This document shows, piece after piece, positions 32,306-45,200 of a DNA stretch of 64,000 bases. The notes under the pieces are model-generated. The model saw only the letters and a program-made list of their open reading frames with translations, was not told where the DNA came from and did no database searches. Origin of the DNA: Lanius collurio. Its lineage: Eukaryota > Chordata > Aves > Passeriformes > Laniidae. The first letter of the stretch is position 1; every line of letters begins with the position of its first letter. The translations under genes and the position numbers were made by a program. The stretch covers positions 8,345,330 through 8,409,329 of the forward strand of contig JACBWW010000021.1 in NCBI GenBank assembly GCA_020086605.1, written 5' to 3'.

Positions 32306-35043
32306 AGACATAATACAAATCTAGTAAGATCTGTTAGTACAGCATATACAGTTAATAGCTGTAGCTTGTAAAATTATTTATTCTGCCCATTTCCTAACAG
32401 GTAGAGGGTATTTATCTGTTAGGATTCCTACTGATGGGTATTTGGTAAAATGTCAAACATTTATTCACTGAATAATGAGTATAATATAAAAATATACAGT
32501 AAATATAAGCACATCCTCTAGGTTTGGCTGTAACAGAGAGGGATGTCTGGGTATTTTCACCAGTGCTGTGCCAGACGAATATCCACAGAACACAACATCA
32601 CAAGAAAAACACTGGGGAGAGCAAAAGCATTTGTATATAAATTAGGCTACTGAGCTACCCCATAAGCTGTTGTCATTCTCCTGGATTTCAGTTCCAGGCT
32701 TTGATTTGCCTGTCCTGAAGTTCACGATTGGCTTCAGCTTTGGAATATGAACCTGTATCCAGAGTTTGCCCTGGTCTGTGTATATTCCTGTTAGTGTGAA
32801 CTGGGTTTTCCCTCATCTATCTCGTTACAGAACCGCATCTTGCAAAAGCCTGCCTGCTCTCTGGAGCTGATGTCCCTTGACTTCCAGTGCACACCAGGTT
32901 CTGACAGCTCACATTCATACCACACAGTGTTCGGTAAACAAAAGTGCACATGCAGAAAAATACATTTAGATAGCAGATAGGCACTGAATATTGTCTGTGT
33001 TCTTAGCCCTTGTCCTAAGTGTGTCTGGAAAGGTGAATATGACCCATAGTTCATACTGAACCTACAGCAGCAAATGGCACAGATCCAGAGTTTGCTCAAG
33101 GCTGTGTCCCTTGGGGTGGGCTTAGGACACTGGAAACTTCTTGTCTCAAAGCAAAGCTTTTTGGCACCTGAGCCCTGAGTGTTTGACTATGTAGAACTTT
33201 CCACGTGACAGAATAACAAGTGAACTCTCATACAACACCTGCGGCTGTCTTGAGAGGGGAACTCATTACCAAAACCAAGGCTAATTTAATCAAAAGAGGC
33301 AGAAGCATCAGTTATGATCACTGTCTTGCTGGCTCCGAGTGGTGAAAACCAAGGTATTTGGAAGCCCAAAGCCAAACTTTCTGTGCTCAGACCTGAAGTA
33401 ACTATGCCTAGCCTAAGAGGAAGCTCAGATGAAACTTAACTGCTGCTGTGGGTGGTGTTTGCAGCCCCCTACAGACTTGTGGGACCTGGGAAATTAGAAG
33501 AAAAAGAAATGGATGCGCTAAGAACAAAGTGCTGGCAAATGAGAGAAAAGAGTTTAGGTATCATGTCACTCTTTAAAACCAGACTGGGGAAGATTGCCAT
33601 TTTCCATGTTTCCAGAGCTTGGCTCAAGCAAAGGAGAAGACCTCTGGGCTGTCACACAATTCTCCTCAAAGCAACTATAGAGAACAGGGGAGAGAAGCAG
33701 CTTGGGACTATACTGCAGCAGTGCAAAGATATGATTTTGCCACTGCTGTAACCACTGAAGACCACAGGAACTGTGGTTGCTCCCAACAGGTGGACAGGGA
33801 AGCTGTGGGAATTGTGCTGGAGCCTTCTGCAATGCCTTCCTCACACCCTTCTGTAGCAATGCATTTTTCATATACTTAAGCCATTGGGACCAGCCCCAAA
33901 GTTTCTTGTGCAAAAACGCCTTTCCCTCCATGTGTGTCAATCTCTCAATGGAGAGATATGGGCCAAATTATGGCTCTCAGGCTGACCAGGACACAGCAGG
34001 TAGAGACGTGTTTAGTGGGAAGGGGGATCTTGTCCAGACCCACTGCCTCGTGCATGCTCCTGTCAGTTACATCCCGAGACACACATCCCCGAAGCTTCTT
34101 AATGACAGCTCTCCTAGGAAGCTCCTAGGGATCTCCTGGACACGTCCTCCAAATGCCTGACTATTGGTTCCTAACAACGCTGAGGGGATTCAGAGTTACC
34201 AGATAGGTATGGTCCTCAATAATAAATGTGTTGTCCTGGTAGAAAACACCTTCACAGGCCAAGTGCAATCTCAATGTCCCTATTAAGAAAAGAGGAACGA
34301 TCAATACTTGCCTGACAATGGTGCTTTGAGACTTGTGTTCATTCACGCAGTGCTCAGCACACCTAAAGCACTGCAGAGGCAGCCTCAAAGTGCCTTCATA
34401 CAGCTGCTCCACATCAGGGACACTACTTGGAGTCAGGAATTGGCCAGTTTGGTTTGCCTCTGTGTGAGGTCACTTTTTAACTGTGGATGTGGTTTGGTGA
34501 GTATCTTTGGAGAAGATTAAACTGTTTATCTTTACATTCCTAGATGTCACTGGGCCAGGTGGTCTGGGAAACCGTGCCAGCAAGTGAACAATCACTGACT
34601 ACATTTATCCTTAAATGATTTAACTGAGAAAAGCAGATAGGTGCCAGTGTAATCTGGTATTTGCTTGTCTGTAAATACAGAGAGATGGGCTTTTGCTAGA
34701 ATAGCTATTCTGCTCCTTTCAAAAAATCTGGCTTGGTCTGATTACCACTAATTTTTAAGTCCTGATCCATTGAAAGGACTTTGGACAGAATCCTTAAAGA
34801 CCATTCACGTTTTTGAAACTGTTCACTGTCCTGTAACCTTCTGCTGTGCTAAGAGGATTAGAACCAGACTGGTATGTACAACATGAAGAAAGAAAGATCC
34901 CATTACTGAAAGCTCAAGTCTGTCCCACAAACATGGTGTGTGCACAGCAAAACACCACCTTTAAACACTGGCCTCGCAATGGTACAAATCATAAATGCAA
35001 ATGTTTAGCTTTGATTTTGGGAAAGAAGTCTCTGCAGAGTGTG

Positions 35044-36282
35044 TCAGGGAGCACTTCTCCTATAAAGAGTCACTAGATCCTTTTGCTTTTCTTTCTGTTT
35101 CTGTGCTCCTTCTCTTTTCAGTTCTCCAAGACCTTTGATTTCTTGCAAAACTTGTGTAGCTTGCCGAAGTTGTTCTACTGCCTCATTGAGCAATGTCTCT
35201 GCCATCACTGGGGGTCCATTCCCCCCCTGGGCCTGTTCCAAACCTTCACGTAAAACCTTCTGCAGAAGCTTTTCTGCTTTTTCCCTTTCATTAGCAACTT
35301 TCTCCTCCATTTTAGCTAAGCATTGATGGGAATCCTTTGGGAAACCTTGGCCTGGAAGTGCTCTCTGTTTATTTTTGGAATCAGAGAGTAAGTCTCCCAG
35401 AGAAGAACAGCGAAGTTTGAGACCTGAAGTGTTTTCAGTAGAATCTTTTTTCTCAATAGTTGCTTTTACACTCTCATGGTCTGTTTCTGTAGCTAAGGAA
35501 GTCTCTGTCTCTTCTGCTGAAGTTTGCTGTTCCTTCTCGGCTGTGGTCCTCCCATTTCCTTCTTCTGTTTCAGCTGTTGGGGATGTGAACTCTGCTACCT
35601 CGCTGGCTGTGATCCCATTCACTGGGGGCTTGGAGCTGCCAGACTCCTGCTCTTCCCAGCCCCCACCTTCCAGGTCACCATGGCTGGAGTTCACTGTGGC
35701 AAGCATTTTCTCTGACAAAACCTTTGGAGGAAGAGGAGGCTTTGTAACATCTGCAGCAGCAATCTCAGCCAGATTGTCTTTGCCATCATCTCCTGATGAT
35801 TCCAAGTCTTCTGTCTTTTTAGGTTCAATGGTTGGCTGGTCCCAAGCTACTTTCAGCTTTTCTGGCACACTCTTAGGAGGTGGAATTGGAGCTTTTGCTA
35901 TAACCCTGCTGCTGACCTCAGTGAGGTTCTCCTTGTTCTCCTCACTTGGTGCTTGGGATTCTTCCACATTCTCCTCTGGACTGACAGAGTCCTCTTCCTT
36001 GGCATTTATACCATCCTTTGATGTGATGCCTTCCTTAAGCTTCTTATCTGGAGGCAATGGAGGAGACAGAGGTTTTTTATGTTCCTGGTCAGGAACACTG
36101 TTCTCTGCCTCTTGGTTTTCTTTTGTGCCAGTGGGTTTTGTAGGTGGCATAGGTGGCTTTGGAGTTTCTTTTTGAGGTGGTTCATTGTCGCTTTCACTGA
36201 TAGTGGAATCAAAGGTTGGTGGTCCATTGTCTACTATATCCAGATCTAGTCGCAGGATACCATCTGATGTACACTTGGCAGC
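35044..36282 (-). CDS. PLEKHO2: PLEKHO2 exon 6, proline-rich acidic tail, coiled coil and stop
   Basis: 1239 nt including TGA at 35044-35046. Acceptor cttgtttttcag. It starts AAKCTSDGILRLDLDIVDNG and ends LVTLYRRSAP. The middle is low-complexity and rich in E, S, T and P, with four proline motifs. The C-terminal region MEEKVANEREKAEKLLQKVL and ETLLNEAVEQLRQATQVLQE looks coiled-coil. A plus-strand frame of 266 codons inside it is a shadow of this composition. Confidence 0.95.
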   Translation of the reverse strand, partial: AAKCTSDGILRLDLDIVDNGPPTFDSTISESDNEPPQKETPKPPMPPTKPTGTKENQEAENSVPDQEHKKPLSPPLPPDKKLKEGITSKDGINAKEEDSVSPEENVEESQAPSEENKENLTEVSSRVIAKAPIPPPKSVPEKLKVAWDQPTIEPKKTEDLESSGDDGKDNLAEIAAADVTKPPLPPKVLSEKMLATVNSSHGDLEGGGWEEQESGSSKPPVNGITASEVAEFTSPTAETEEGNGRTTAEKEQQTSAEETETSLATETDHESVKATIEKKDSTENTSGLKLRCSSLGDLLSDSKNKQRALPGQGFPKDSHQCLAKMEEKVANEREKAEKLLQKVLREGLEQAQGGNGPPVMAETLLNEAVEQLRQATQVLQEIKGLGELKREGAQKQKEKQKDLVTLYRRSAP

Positions 36283-39200
36283 CTGAAAAACAAGAAAGTT
36301 TTCAATATCTATCCCATCATTGATCCTGTGTTTCATCCTTTAACTTCAAGTCAAAGTGCAAAACCCTCATAACCAGCAGGGCAAGCAAGGGGTTGCTGCT
36401 TCAAGCTGAGAGAGTTGGGGCTGTTCAGCCTGGAAAAGACTTCAGGGAGACCTTAAGAGCCCCTTCCAGTGCCTAAAGGGGGCTTCCAAGAGAGCTGGAG
36501 AGGGACTTTTCACAGGGGCATGGAGTGATAGGACAAGGGGGAATGGCCTTAAGCTGAAAGAGGGCAGGTTTAGATTGGATATTTGGAAGAAATTCTTCAC
36601 TATAGGGGTGGTGAGGCCCTGGCACAGGTTGCCCAGAGAGGCTGTGGACTCCCCATCCCTGGAGTGTTCGAGGCCAGGCTGGAAGGGGCTCTGAGTAACC
36701 CGGTCTGGTGAAAGGTTCTCTGCCCTGGCAGATATTTTTAAGGTGTCTTCCAACCCAAACTAGCCCTTGATCCTAAGAAAAGCACAGAACTTATTTTACT
36801 ACTTCCTTTGAAAAGAATGTCTTAAAGCCTGTTCCCCAGTAACCTAATTTCTTGGTTTTCCTGTGGGTGCTAGTGTTAAGCTCTGCTTTTTTATTCTTTG
36901 TCTTGTGGTAGTGGGATCCCTCTGCCCCTTCATTTACAGTGTGCCTCCCCAAAGGCTCACTTTTCTGCTTTTGAGCTTGTCATAAACCAAGCTGATCTTT
37001 GGATTGCTTGGCCAGGGATTGTAATCCTGTTACCTTCTGCTTGCATCCTCCAACCTGATGTCATCCCTGCCTTACCAGGGCCAAGCCTCAGCTGGTTGAA
37101 CCTCCTTCAGACCACAGGCTGTGTGCAAATCTCACTAGTAGGGAGGTTTTCCTAAAAAGGATGGCCTTAGCAAAGACATTGCAGCGTGTAAGCTCAGTGC
37201 CCCACAGGGAGAACCATGGTGACAGTTCCTGTGTGAGGGAACCCAAAACCACACGAAGGCACAGCTGCAGCAAGGGCAGGGTCCTGCAGTGCAGAGAGTT
37301 TAGTTAAAGCCTCTCTTTGCCTTTCCAGCCCATCAGTGAGATGGAGGCAAGCTGCATCCTGGCGGCTTGGCCCTGACCCATCCTCTGAAGACTGAAAATG
37401 AATGTTCATGCCATTTCCTTCATGAACCTGCAGCCAGCAGCCATGATACACATCTTCCTGAAGGCTCTATCCACTCATTCCTGCTTCTAAATTCATAAGC
37501 CAGTTTCCCCTGATTTTGGCTGAGGGTGAGAAGTCTTACAGGTATTAACTTCAGAGGTTATCTTGTGAAAATAGTGATCTGAGCAGGGAAGAGAGATGTT
37601 TATAGTGCCTAGGGACTAAAACCTACCACCTTACTGAACCCATATTAGGCAACAGAATCCACACTTCATTGTTGTTGGGACTTTTGTCATGTTTTCTTCT
37701 GCGGTTTTCTGGAGGCTGGGAATCTATGATTCATTCTCATGCATTTCTCTAGGAGAATGGAGGGAGACTGCATTTCTATGCAAAGTAAAAAGTCTCAAGG
37801 CATCTCATTTTCTGCACAAGGGTCATCTGAGTGTTGTGCAGGCACATAAGTCAGAGTCTTGGAAGTCTGAAGAAAGAAGGTTTGATTTAAAAACCTTCCT
37901 TGCTTGAGATTAATGCTCTGCTAAAATATCAATCTAGCTGTAGAAACTTTTTCATAAATCACAGAAATCAAACATTAGTAAGAACCTCTCCCCTGGAAAT
38001 GAAATGCAGATTTACATTGTGTTTTTTTCTTTTTTTTTTTTTTTAAGTGACAGACCCAGAAAATCAGTTAAAAGTAGACAGGTTAGTCTATAAAACTGTC
38101 TGGGAGAATAATGTATTCTGTTTCAGACCTAGAGAAGGGCTCGTAAGCTTGAAAGCTCGTCTGCTTTCTCTGGTTAGCTTAATAAAAATACAGCTCTTCC
38201 CGTGGACCATGCAGTTCTTTTACCTTTTAGACCACTGTGGCTACAACATTATCACATCTTTGAAAATAAATATAGGAGCTTTGGTCTCTTCTGATGAAAA
38301 TGAAACTCTAATGGTTCTTACCAGATAGTGAAGCAGCTTATGAGTTATGAAAAGCTAAATATATGGTAACATGTTGCAGCAGATAGAGATCTATGGGAAC
38401 CTGGAGCTTTGTTAGAGAGGTGCTGGCACAGTCTTTCCTGGAGGAGGTTGTTTCACTCATCAGCTTTCTCTGGGCTGTCCATACCTGAGGTTTTCCCTGG
38501 GGTTTGGTACCTGAGTGGAAGGAGCAGCTCTCAGTGATCCCAGCTGGTGGGATGGCTCACTCCAACAGGGTGCACTTACCTCCTTCAGGTGACTTCTCGT
38601 GGGTGGCCGGCGTCCATGGGACACTTTCACCCTGTCTCGAGTTACATGGTCTAAGGAAAGGCTCTCATCTACTTTCACCTTTAAAAGGGGAAGAGGAGGG
38701 AATCAAAAAAGGAAGAGGGTGATTAATTTCTCAAGATATGTCTATAAAGTTGTCACTGTCACACATGAAATGTTGAAGCATTTGGAGAATATTTCACCAC
38801 TAGTCTTTACCTCAGAACTCAGTTACAGCCTGCCTGCAAAGCCCTGCACGTATGTGATGGATATTTAAGGTCTCAGAGGTTTGCAGTGGCTAAATTTCTC
38901 TCCACCTAAGGGGCAGGGAAGAAAGGACACAAGGAGCTTTGTCCTCACTGCACCCTGTGCTTAGACCAGCTCCTGCACGTGGCAGAACACAGCACCAAAA
39001 CTGCTGTTTCCATCTTAGAGGTGAAAGCTCATTAATAACCGTGACCCGACTGTGAACTGTATCAGCAGCACTTTGTTACAGCCCTTCCCTTTCACAGCTC
39101 TAATGACTGCAGGATGCTGAGGAGAAGGTGTGAGCAGTGACCTGGATTAATTGCAACTCCATCTGAACTAACAAATTTATTTCCTGGAATCAGATGAGAA

Positions 39201-42200
39201 ATCCACTGCCTCACATTCATAAGGAGAGAGATCCCAGTGCCTTGACAGGTATTTCTCTGTGCTGGCTCTGTGACCACCCACCCACACTGTGATGGCCAAG
39301 TGCTGGAGTCTGCTCCACATGGAGGGGCAGCACCAGTGACCAGGGACACTGAAACATCTGTGTGTCTTTAGTACAACAAGTTTGTACAATTGGAAAGCTG
39401 GTGAGGGTGAAATAGGGATTTAAAGAGAAAAATGGCTGATATGGCAGAGTGGTTTTACAGCTCCTTCAGGGGAGAACAGATAATCCAACCCAGCTGAGGG
39501 CTTGACCCATTAGCCTGTGCCTGGTTTGTGCAGAAACACTTTAAATCTGAGGTTTGATCCTTACTGGAATGAATGAGTATTAGAGGCTGGCTCCCTCTGT
39601 AAGGAGGATAACCCCACATCACAGGGCAGGGAGGTGATCTGAGATCTCAGCTTGCTGTGCTGATGAAGGGTGTGCAGAGTTCACTGCCCACTGTACCCAT
39701 ATGCTTTTGCTCTCTGCTGAATAAAAGCAAAGTGCAGCCTCTCAGAATTTTCATCTCTAGCACTGTATCTATACCAGTTAGCCCTTTTCTCAAAGCTTTT
39801 ACTCATTGCTTTGGTTTCCTTTGCTAAACAGATCTTGCTGATTGCTTTGTCCCTCCCTACCCTGCTCATTTTTTCTTGTGTCATTCCCATGGTGGTGGTT
39901 TTGTTCACTTCCTTTCAGTTACTGAAAGAACTGCAGAAGAGATGCTTCTCCTTTGGTTTAGCTAAGGGCAAATTTACAAAGTAAGAGGGAGCAGGGCAAG
40001 GTTAAACAGGCTCTAGGTTGTGCAATTTTCATCCTCCCCTCTGTGCAGCAGGATGGGAGGAGAATTTGAAAGTGCAGGTGTGCTGGGGCGAGCTGAGAGG
40101 AAGGTTTGGCCAAGGCCATGGAGTAACTTTCCACCAGACTTCTCTCCAGACTGCAGGCAGAATAGCTGGTGGACTGAGTCACTTCAGACTTTTCCAGTCC
40201 TGAAGACTGGGCTATATCCTAACCAAATACCTCTACTTCCACACTGCTTAGTGCTGAGGATCATGGCAGCTTGGGGAGGATGAGTCTCTCCAAGCTGCAT
40301 CCCAACTCTACATAACCCAGCGCTACAGCTGCTTCTCTGCACTGGCCATTTACATTGGGAGAGGGGAACTCCCAGAAATCCTCTGATCCCAAGCTCTGAA
40401 GGGAAGGAACCTGCCCTACCTTGCACACCATCCTTCTCTTTCCTTGGACCATAGTTGGCATGCAGGAAGGATGGGGAGAACAGGGGTTAATGCAAATTCT
40501 GCTTTTAGCTAAAGGAGCTGTGGATGAGAAGACACAAAAACACAGGAGTTTGAAAACTGTTTCTCTTACCTCATCAAATACTTTGTTTTTGCCTCTATTG
40601 ATCCCTTCATTAAGAGCTTTTATCCACGAGTCCTTTTCTTCCAAAGTTGGAGCTTGAAATTTGATATCATGAACCTGTAAGAGCAGAGAAACAATTTTTG
40701 CCTGAGCATTCCTTGTCAGGACCAGAAGTACCTCTGAATCACTTCAGTTTCTATATAACATCCCAGTTCTAGCCTGTGTTTAAGCAACAGATTCCTTTGT
40801 GCTTTGGCATAGCTCCCACAAACAGGATTTTGTTGTGCTGGTTGCTGTAGTTTTATTTTGGTAACTACTAAAGTAGTAAAAAAGTAAGTTTCTTCCTTCT
40901 GCAAAACACTTGGATTAGCTCTTGGAGCATCAGAGAGCTGTACAGCAAATGATCACACTGCATAGAGTCAGACTGAAAGTCCAAGTTATACTGGCTGGTT
41001 CAGATGGAGTAAACTATTTTATGTCCCACTTTCCCCAGAATATAAGGAAGGGGAAGGCTGTGTGCAGTGGGCTCTGCCTTCTTCCCTGTTCCTGTGGCTC
41101 TGCAGAACAGAACTGATACAGGAATGTGGGGCACTGACGTTGGTTGCACTAAGCCTGACCCAGCTGAGCACAGACATGATGAGGCATAAGAGCAATGTAA
41201 GTGCAAAAATCCACCATATCTTTTTCTGTTTGCAGATGAAATCCATCAGTGAATACTGCAGAGAGGCACTCACTGGGGTCTGAAGAGCTGCCCCAAGAAG
41301 AAGGGAAGAGCTGGCCATATAAGAGGGAACAGGCAAGAAGTATGGGTCACTAATAAGGAGGGAGGAGGGGTTGATGATTTTATGGCTTGTCCTCCAGCCA
41401 GCCTGCTCTTCCCTTCCTCCAGGACAGCCCCATGGCTTTGCTCAGTGTTTCTAATCTCTTCTTGCCCACAGCAGGGACAATAGGCAGGCTGTTATTTACT
41501 TCACTGCTGTTTTCTCTGAGTACCTCACCAGTGTTATGCAGCTTTGCCTCGGAGTACACTTCAGGTGAGAGAAATATCATCTTCACTTTACAAGTGGCTG
41601 CATGGCAGACCAGATGGGATCCAAACAGCTCTATGGGATGTCCTAAAACACACTGCACAGGCACACAGGAATACTCCTGTGCTGAAGGACATCAGCAACT
41701 TTGCAAAATCAAGCACTAAAAGTTAGACACTCCTAGTATTTACAGGCTGTAGGGATGTCAGCCTGCTGTGTGTGTTCCTCCTAGCACCATAGCTAACAAC
41801 AGGCTGGCACTTCTCACTAAGTTATTCCATCATGTGTTTTATCCTCCCAGGTCAGTATGTCTTACTGATCTCACTCTGCTTCAGCCCTGCCCTGAAAACA
41901 GAATTACAGAATCCCCTGACAGTCTTTTTTCTTTCCTGTTTATCACTGCAGTATTTGGGGGGCTTCACAAGTTCCTTTTCAGAGCAACTGAAATTATCCA
42001 CCTCTTACAGGTAAGGAAGTGAGCTACAGAGAGGCTTGTTCAAAACACAGCCTTGCAGTTTTGCTTGGAACAATTTTTTTGTAGACATTTAACATCCTAT
42101 AGGTACTTTGCAGTGCCTTCAAGAGCAGTTGTAGCCTCAGCCTTTTTGTAAATGAGGCCCCACATTCCAAAATCACAGCAGTGCCTATATAAAACGGACT

Positions 42201-45200
42201 ATATTAAATGAAGGGGCCAAAGCTAATGGTGACTGACAGTGAAGGACTCTTAGCAGCTCCCTGTTCATGGCATAACAAAGCAGCAACTGTTCTGGGTCTC
42301 AGCAGCTTCTGAAGGGACCATCAGAAATTCTGCAGAACTGAAGCCTGATCTCCTTACACCCACTCTTGCCGTTAGAAACCAACTGTTCTTCCTTTCTGTA
42401 TTTATTTCTCATGTCAATGCCATGGATTTACATCACAGCTGCCAAGTGCCAGACACTCACAACCAGCATGGCAAGCAGGGAGTTAAGGAGTAATCTGGGG
42501 AAAGAGTTTTTATTCGATCAGTTTGCACGAAAGGTGACAGGGCCACATGCCTTCCTGAGAGCTCAGAGGGGAGGTTAGGGCCTGACCCACAGTCCTCTGG
42601 AGAAAGAGCCCTTTGTCTGGGATGCAGAAGGGTCACTCTAACCAGGGAACCTAAGGGAAGGCAAGGCTCCAAAACAGAGTGATGGCCAGATTTTGTTATA
42701 GTCCAAGCTAGCCTGGTTTTGTTTGTGCTTAAGAACTTTTTTTGTTTGGAAACGATTTTACCACAAAGCTTTGTGATTATAAAAGCTTATAAGAAAGCTC
42801 TACTTGTGAGCAGCTGAGCTGCTGCACTGCCTGGCAAAGACCTGGGAGCCTGCACCAGGGTTTAGAAATCTCTGTACATGTTGTTCATGGGAAGGATTCC
42901 TGCCTCACTTCAAGTTTCCTCTTCCAATGCTACTTTCTGTGCCTCATTCCAAATAAAGCCTCCCAGACTGTGACTAAGCACTGGAGTCAGCAACTCTGTG
43001 GCAGAGCAGAGGGAACCTTGGGGGGTGGTTCTTTGTTAATGAGAAGCTGAGATGTCCCTCTGGCATGCAACCCTTTGCCATCAAATGCAGATCCAATGGA
43101 TGGTGAGAGAAAGGGACTCATGGAAGGTGGCAGCAGAAGGGATCCAGGCAAGGGAGGATGAACAACAGTGGGACCCAGCTCCCTGCCATGGGGCAGTGTG
43201 GGCAGTGCCAGCCTCATATTGCTGCAGCCTGGCTCCCTGCTTGCACAGCTCTCTGAGGCTGTGACACAGAGGGGCAGGTTCCTCCCAGTGCCCAGGTAGC
43301 TTAGAAATTTTTTTTCTCCTTTTTATAAAACACCCACAGACACCAAGGCAGAGTCAGGCTGCTGGGGTGCTGAGGCTCATGCTCGGGCTGCTGCCAGCCA
43401 TAGCCTCTTTGCTGCCCTGCAGTTCCTGGTCTGTCTGCATCCACTTGTGGCTCCTGTCCTCAGCCAAGGCACTGGGGAGAGGAAGCTAACCGAAATCGGA
43501 ATGGGAGCTCTCTGTAAAGCAGGAAGCTGCAGAGGAGAGGCAGGAAGGAGCTGCCTGTCTCAGCCCTGCCTGTGACTGGGACTCTGCACACTACTCTGGG
43601 ACTCCCAGGCTCTCAACAAACAAGGAACAAATGAACTTCTCTTGTCTGTATTTTTACTCATTTGAATATTTACAGACACCAGCAGATGCATCTAAAGATG
43701 GATATTTCCTACAAAACATTAAGCAGGGTTTGTTCTCCAGCAGAAATTTAAGGCAGAGTCAGTGACACTAAGATGAGAGGGCAGTGGGCAGGGTAACACA
43801 TTTGCACTCCTTCTTGCTAAGCCAGCTGAGACTGAGTCATGCCATAAACAACAGGCTGGTGTGCCAGGAAAAGCTGTCATGGCCAAACCTAGTGACCATT
43901 GCAAGCCATGAATGCAGGCTACGGAATTTACTGACAGTTACTCAGAGCACAGCACAGCCGGTTGGCTCCTGCTGAATCACTGCCGAGATGTCATGCAACA
44001 AGAGCTCCCACACGGATCACTGTCCGTGACGGCAGCGGGCACTGGCTCCCTGATTGCTCCTTGTCTTCCCCAAGACATCAGTCTCCTCAAGCAGTGACAG
44101 TCTGATGGCAATGCTGAGCCTGCTTTCCAGGAAAGAGAAGTGTTCCTGGGGTCAGTCTATTGTACCTGCACTAAATGATTTAACAGACAAGCTCTGGAGA
44201 ACTGTGTAGCTGCAGTTTAAGACTGTTACCAACACTTCTTCTTAGCTAAGCAATTCAGCAGATCTGCTGCAGAGGGGGGTGACAGAAACCTGTGCTTGGT
44301 CCTCACCTGTTTCAGTGCAAAGCCTAGTGTTGGTTTCAGTTCAGTGAGGCTGGGCTAAACTGGACTGTGAATTGCTTGCGAACTGCTGGGGGGATGTGTT
44401 CCCTTCTGCTGACTTTTGGTATGGGGTGGTCATGTCCAGCAGAAGATGGCACAGAGTTGGGTCAGTAACATCTTAAACTACTATGAGTGCAGCAGAGTCT
44501 ATCTGCCAGATGGGCTTCTTCTACATGACTTTATTAGGTTAGATCATGAAGGGGAAAGGAGAAGACAAGGGACTCCCTGCCTATGACAGGGAGGTTGGAA
44601 CTAGATGATCTTCAAGGTCCCTTCCAACCCAAACCATTCCATGTTTCTATGAGATGATTGTCAGAGGATTCTGGTGGTTTTCTGTAGCTGAACCAAGAGC
44701 TACATAATCCCTGGGAATAATGCAGTATCTCTGCCAGACTGGCAGACCCCAGGAGCAGATTCCCCCAAGCCTCACTGCATTCTACTGCAGCTTCCAGGCT
44801 GGGCCCCTGGTGAAGGCAGATCCAAATACCTCAAAAATTGATGAAGGGAAAAATAAGCAATGGAAGTTTCCATCCCTGACCACAGGTGCAAGGATGTGTG
44901 GGGAGCTGCAGGACTTGCTGGTGGACTCTTATCCTTACAACAACTCTCTTCCCAATATTAATATTTCCCTGCAGCTGAAGTTTTTCAGATCCACTGAACA
45001 CCAGACTCGTGCCAACCTTGGTAATTTCCAGAGTTTACACCAAGCATCATTTACACTGCTTTTCTGCATTGTGAGTAATACATTTTAAAGTCTCCAGGCC
45101 AAGGCTGCTGCCCTTTCTTAGAAGCCCAGCTCTCTGCATCCAAAAGTTTTCATTTAACTGCTGGGGATGGAATGAAGCATTTGAGATTTCTAAGCAGAAC

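Larger units (their letters stand above)
31848..35043 (-). other. PLEKHO2: PLEKHO2 3' UTR (inferred extent)
   Basis: No coding sequence is seen for 3.2 kb past the stop. Minus-strand AATAAA hexamers occur at 32460-32465, 32377-32382 and 31848-31853, the last within CAATAAAACC. A Pumilio-type TGTAAATA lies on the minus strand at 32298-32305. No good canonical signal was found nearer the stop, which suggests a long UTR. Its true end is unknown. Confidence 0.4.

Noticed and set aside
35375..36175. 266-codon plus-strand open frame
   Set aside because: It lies wholly inside the last PLEKHO2 exon on the opposite strand. The E/S/P-rich coding sequence gives few stops in reverse; no family resemblance.
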